From NCBI RefSeq assembly GCF_028548395.1, contig NZ_JAQQLA010000013.1:1-54460 (forward strand): DNA of 54,460 nucleotides, written 5' to 3'. Of the stretch, positions 53,672-54,460 are shown piece by piece. This DNA comes from Vogesella indigofera (GTDB lineage: Bacteria > Pseudomonadota > Gammaproteobacteria > Burkholderiales > Chromobacteriaceae). The notes under the pieces were generated by a model. It saw only the letters and a program-made list of their open reading frames with translations. It did not search any database and was not told the origin of the DNA. Position 1 is the stretch's first letter; each line of letters starts with the position of its first letter. The position numbers were made by a program, and so were the translations under genes.

Positions 53672-54460
53672 TTAGGCGATGATTTTGGCAACAACGCCAG
53701 CACCAACGGTGCGACCACCTTCACGGATGGCGAAACGCAGACCTTCTTCCATCGCGATCGGAGCAATCAGCTCAACCTTGATTTCTACGTTGTCGCCTGG
53801 CATAACCATTTCCACGCCTTCTGGCAGACTAACAGCACCAGTCACGTCAGTCGTACGGAAGTAGAACTGCGGACGGTAGTTAGCGAAGAATGGCGTGTGA
53901 CGACCACCTTCTTCTTTCGACAGAACGTACACCGAACCAGTGAATGTGGTGTGCGGCTTGATCGAACCCGGCTTAACCAGAACCTGACCACGCTCAACGT
54001 CTTCACGCTTGGTACCACGCAGCAGCACGCCTACGTTGTCGCCAGCCTGACCCTGATCCAGCAGCTTGCGGAACATTTCCACGCCGGTGCAGGTGGTCTT
54101 GACGGTGTTCTTCAGACCAACGATTTCCAGTTCTTCACCAACTTTAACGATACCGCGCTCTACACGACCGGTCACCACGGTGCCGCGGCCGGAGATGGAG
54201 AATACGTCTTCGATTGGCAGCAGGAACGGCTTGTCAACAGCGCGCTCTGGAGTCGGGATGTAGGTATCCAGTGCGTCGGCCAGACGGAAGATCGCTGGTT
54301 CGCCGTATTCGGACTGGTCGCCTTCCAGCGCCAGACGAGCGGAGCCGGTCACGATCGGGGTGTCGTCGCCTGGGAAGTCGTAGGACGACAGCAGGTCACG
54401 CACTTCCATTTCAACCAGTTCCAGCAGTTCAGCGTCATCCACCAGGTCAGCCTTGTTCAG
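53672..54460 (-). CDS. tuf: Elongation factor Tu, 3' part (5' end beyond the window)
   Basis: About 262 residues of EF-Tu remain, from [20 protein letters not shown] to [16 protein letters not shown] at the stop. The part shown covers the end of the G domain (after NKxD) and domains II and III, with [12 protein letters not shown] and [17 protein letters not shown]-Tu carries aminoacyl-tRNA to the A site. It stands upstream of rpsJ as in many proteobacteria. Many of these have a second tuf copy; none is in the window. Confidence 0.97.
   Translation of the reverse strand: MNKADLVDDAELLELVEMEVRDLLSSYDFPGDDTPIVTGSARLALEGDQSEYGEPAIFRLADALDTYIPTPERAVDKPFLLPIEDVFSISGRGTVVTGRVERGIVKVGEELEIVGLKNTVKTTCTGVEMFRKLLDQGQAGDNVGVLLRGTKREDVERGQVLVKPGSIKPHTTFTGSVYVLSKEEGGRHTPFFANYRPQFYFRTTDVTGAVSLPEGVEMVMPGDNVEIKVELIAPIAMEEGLRFAIREGGRTVGAGVVAKIIA

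Overview
The window looks like chromosome of a GC-rich betaproteobacterium, most probably Neisseriales/Chromobacteriaceae (the Chromobacterium-Vogesella-Aquitalea side). This is inferred from the style of the ribosomal proteins and housekeeping genes, the neighbourhood of OmpW, YggL, TtcA and MidA-like proteins, and an S10-spc-alpha order ending in rpoA-rplQ. No 16S gene lies in the window to settle it. No transposase, integrase, phage structural gene or CRISPR array was seen.

Layout, left to right. (1) 1-111: promoter and boxA leader of an rRNA operon that reads leftward out of the window. (2) 0.25-6.4 kb: small housekeeping genes (HAD nucleotidase, VanZ-like protein, cysteine-synthase-family enzyme, OmpW, ubiD, yggL, one unknown). 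(3) 6.5-10.9 kb: an aspartate/C4-dicarboxylate module made of aspartase (aspA), a HypT-like LysR regulator, a DUF2164 protein and a DctA/GltP-type symporter behind a sigma-54-like promoter. The symporter could import aspartate or dicarboxylates, and aspartase would turn aspartate into fumarate and ammonia. (4) 11.0-26.7 kb, all on the minus strand and tightly coupled: a surface-polysaccharide or glycan locus. It runs wbpB-wbpD-wbpE (UDP-2,3-diacetamido-glucuronate synthesis), DUF3147, a flippase, a hexapeptide acetyltransferase, an atypical DegT enzyme, three GT4 glycosyltransferases, two small membrane proteins, an acyltransferase-3, a DegT aminotransferase, a short initiating sugar transferase and a WbpM/PglF-type 4,6-dehydratase, then a strong terminator. 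The set resembles the Bordetella wlb and Pseudomonas wbp loci, but wbpA, wzy, wzz and a WbpI-type epimerase are not in the window. (5) 26.8-29.9 kb: spermidine-synthase-like gene, ttcA, folB, and a FolM-like reductase. (6) 30-37 kb, plus strand: MidA-like methyltransferase, two identical tandem tRNA(CAT) genes with a near-consensus promoter, miaB, a lipoprotein, and phoH(ybeZ)-ybeY-corC-lnt. (7) 37.2-38.8 kb: a chemoreceptor. (8) 38.9-39.7 kb: about 0.75 kb without an intact gene, holding possible remnants of small Ogr/Delta-like zinc-ribbon ORFs between two terminators. (9) 39.7-54.5 kb, minus strand: tuf (3' part), rpsJ, then the S10, spc and alpha clusters to rplQ, with lower GC than the rest.

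The most unusual feature is a dispersed 13-bp word, AAGGTTGGCCGCA (reverse TGCGGCCAACCTT). I count 16 exact copies by eye between 8.1 and 37.2 kb. They occur in both orientations, both between and inside genes, and three times as inverted pairs downstream of genes, one of them a good intrinsic terminator. About nine further copies differ by one base, and six of those carry the same change. The word is absent from the ribosomal protein region. Its distribution is like that of DNA-uptake sequences in Neisseria and Pasteurellaceae, but the word is unlike the Neisseria DUS.

Other points of interest: a terminator-like hairpin between rpsJ and rplC, a 140-nt structured leader with its own promoter before rplN, and an alpha-operon promoter embedded in a palindrome at the end of rpmJ.
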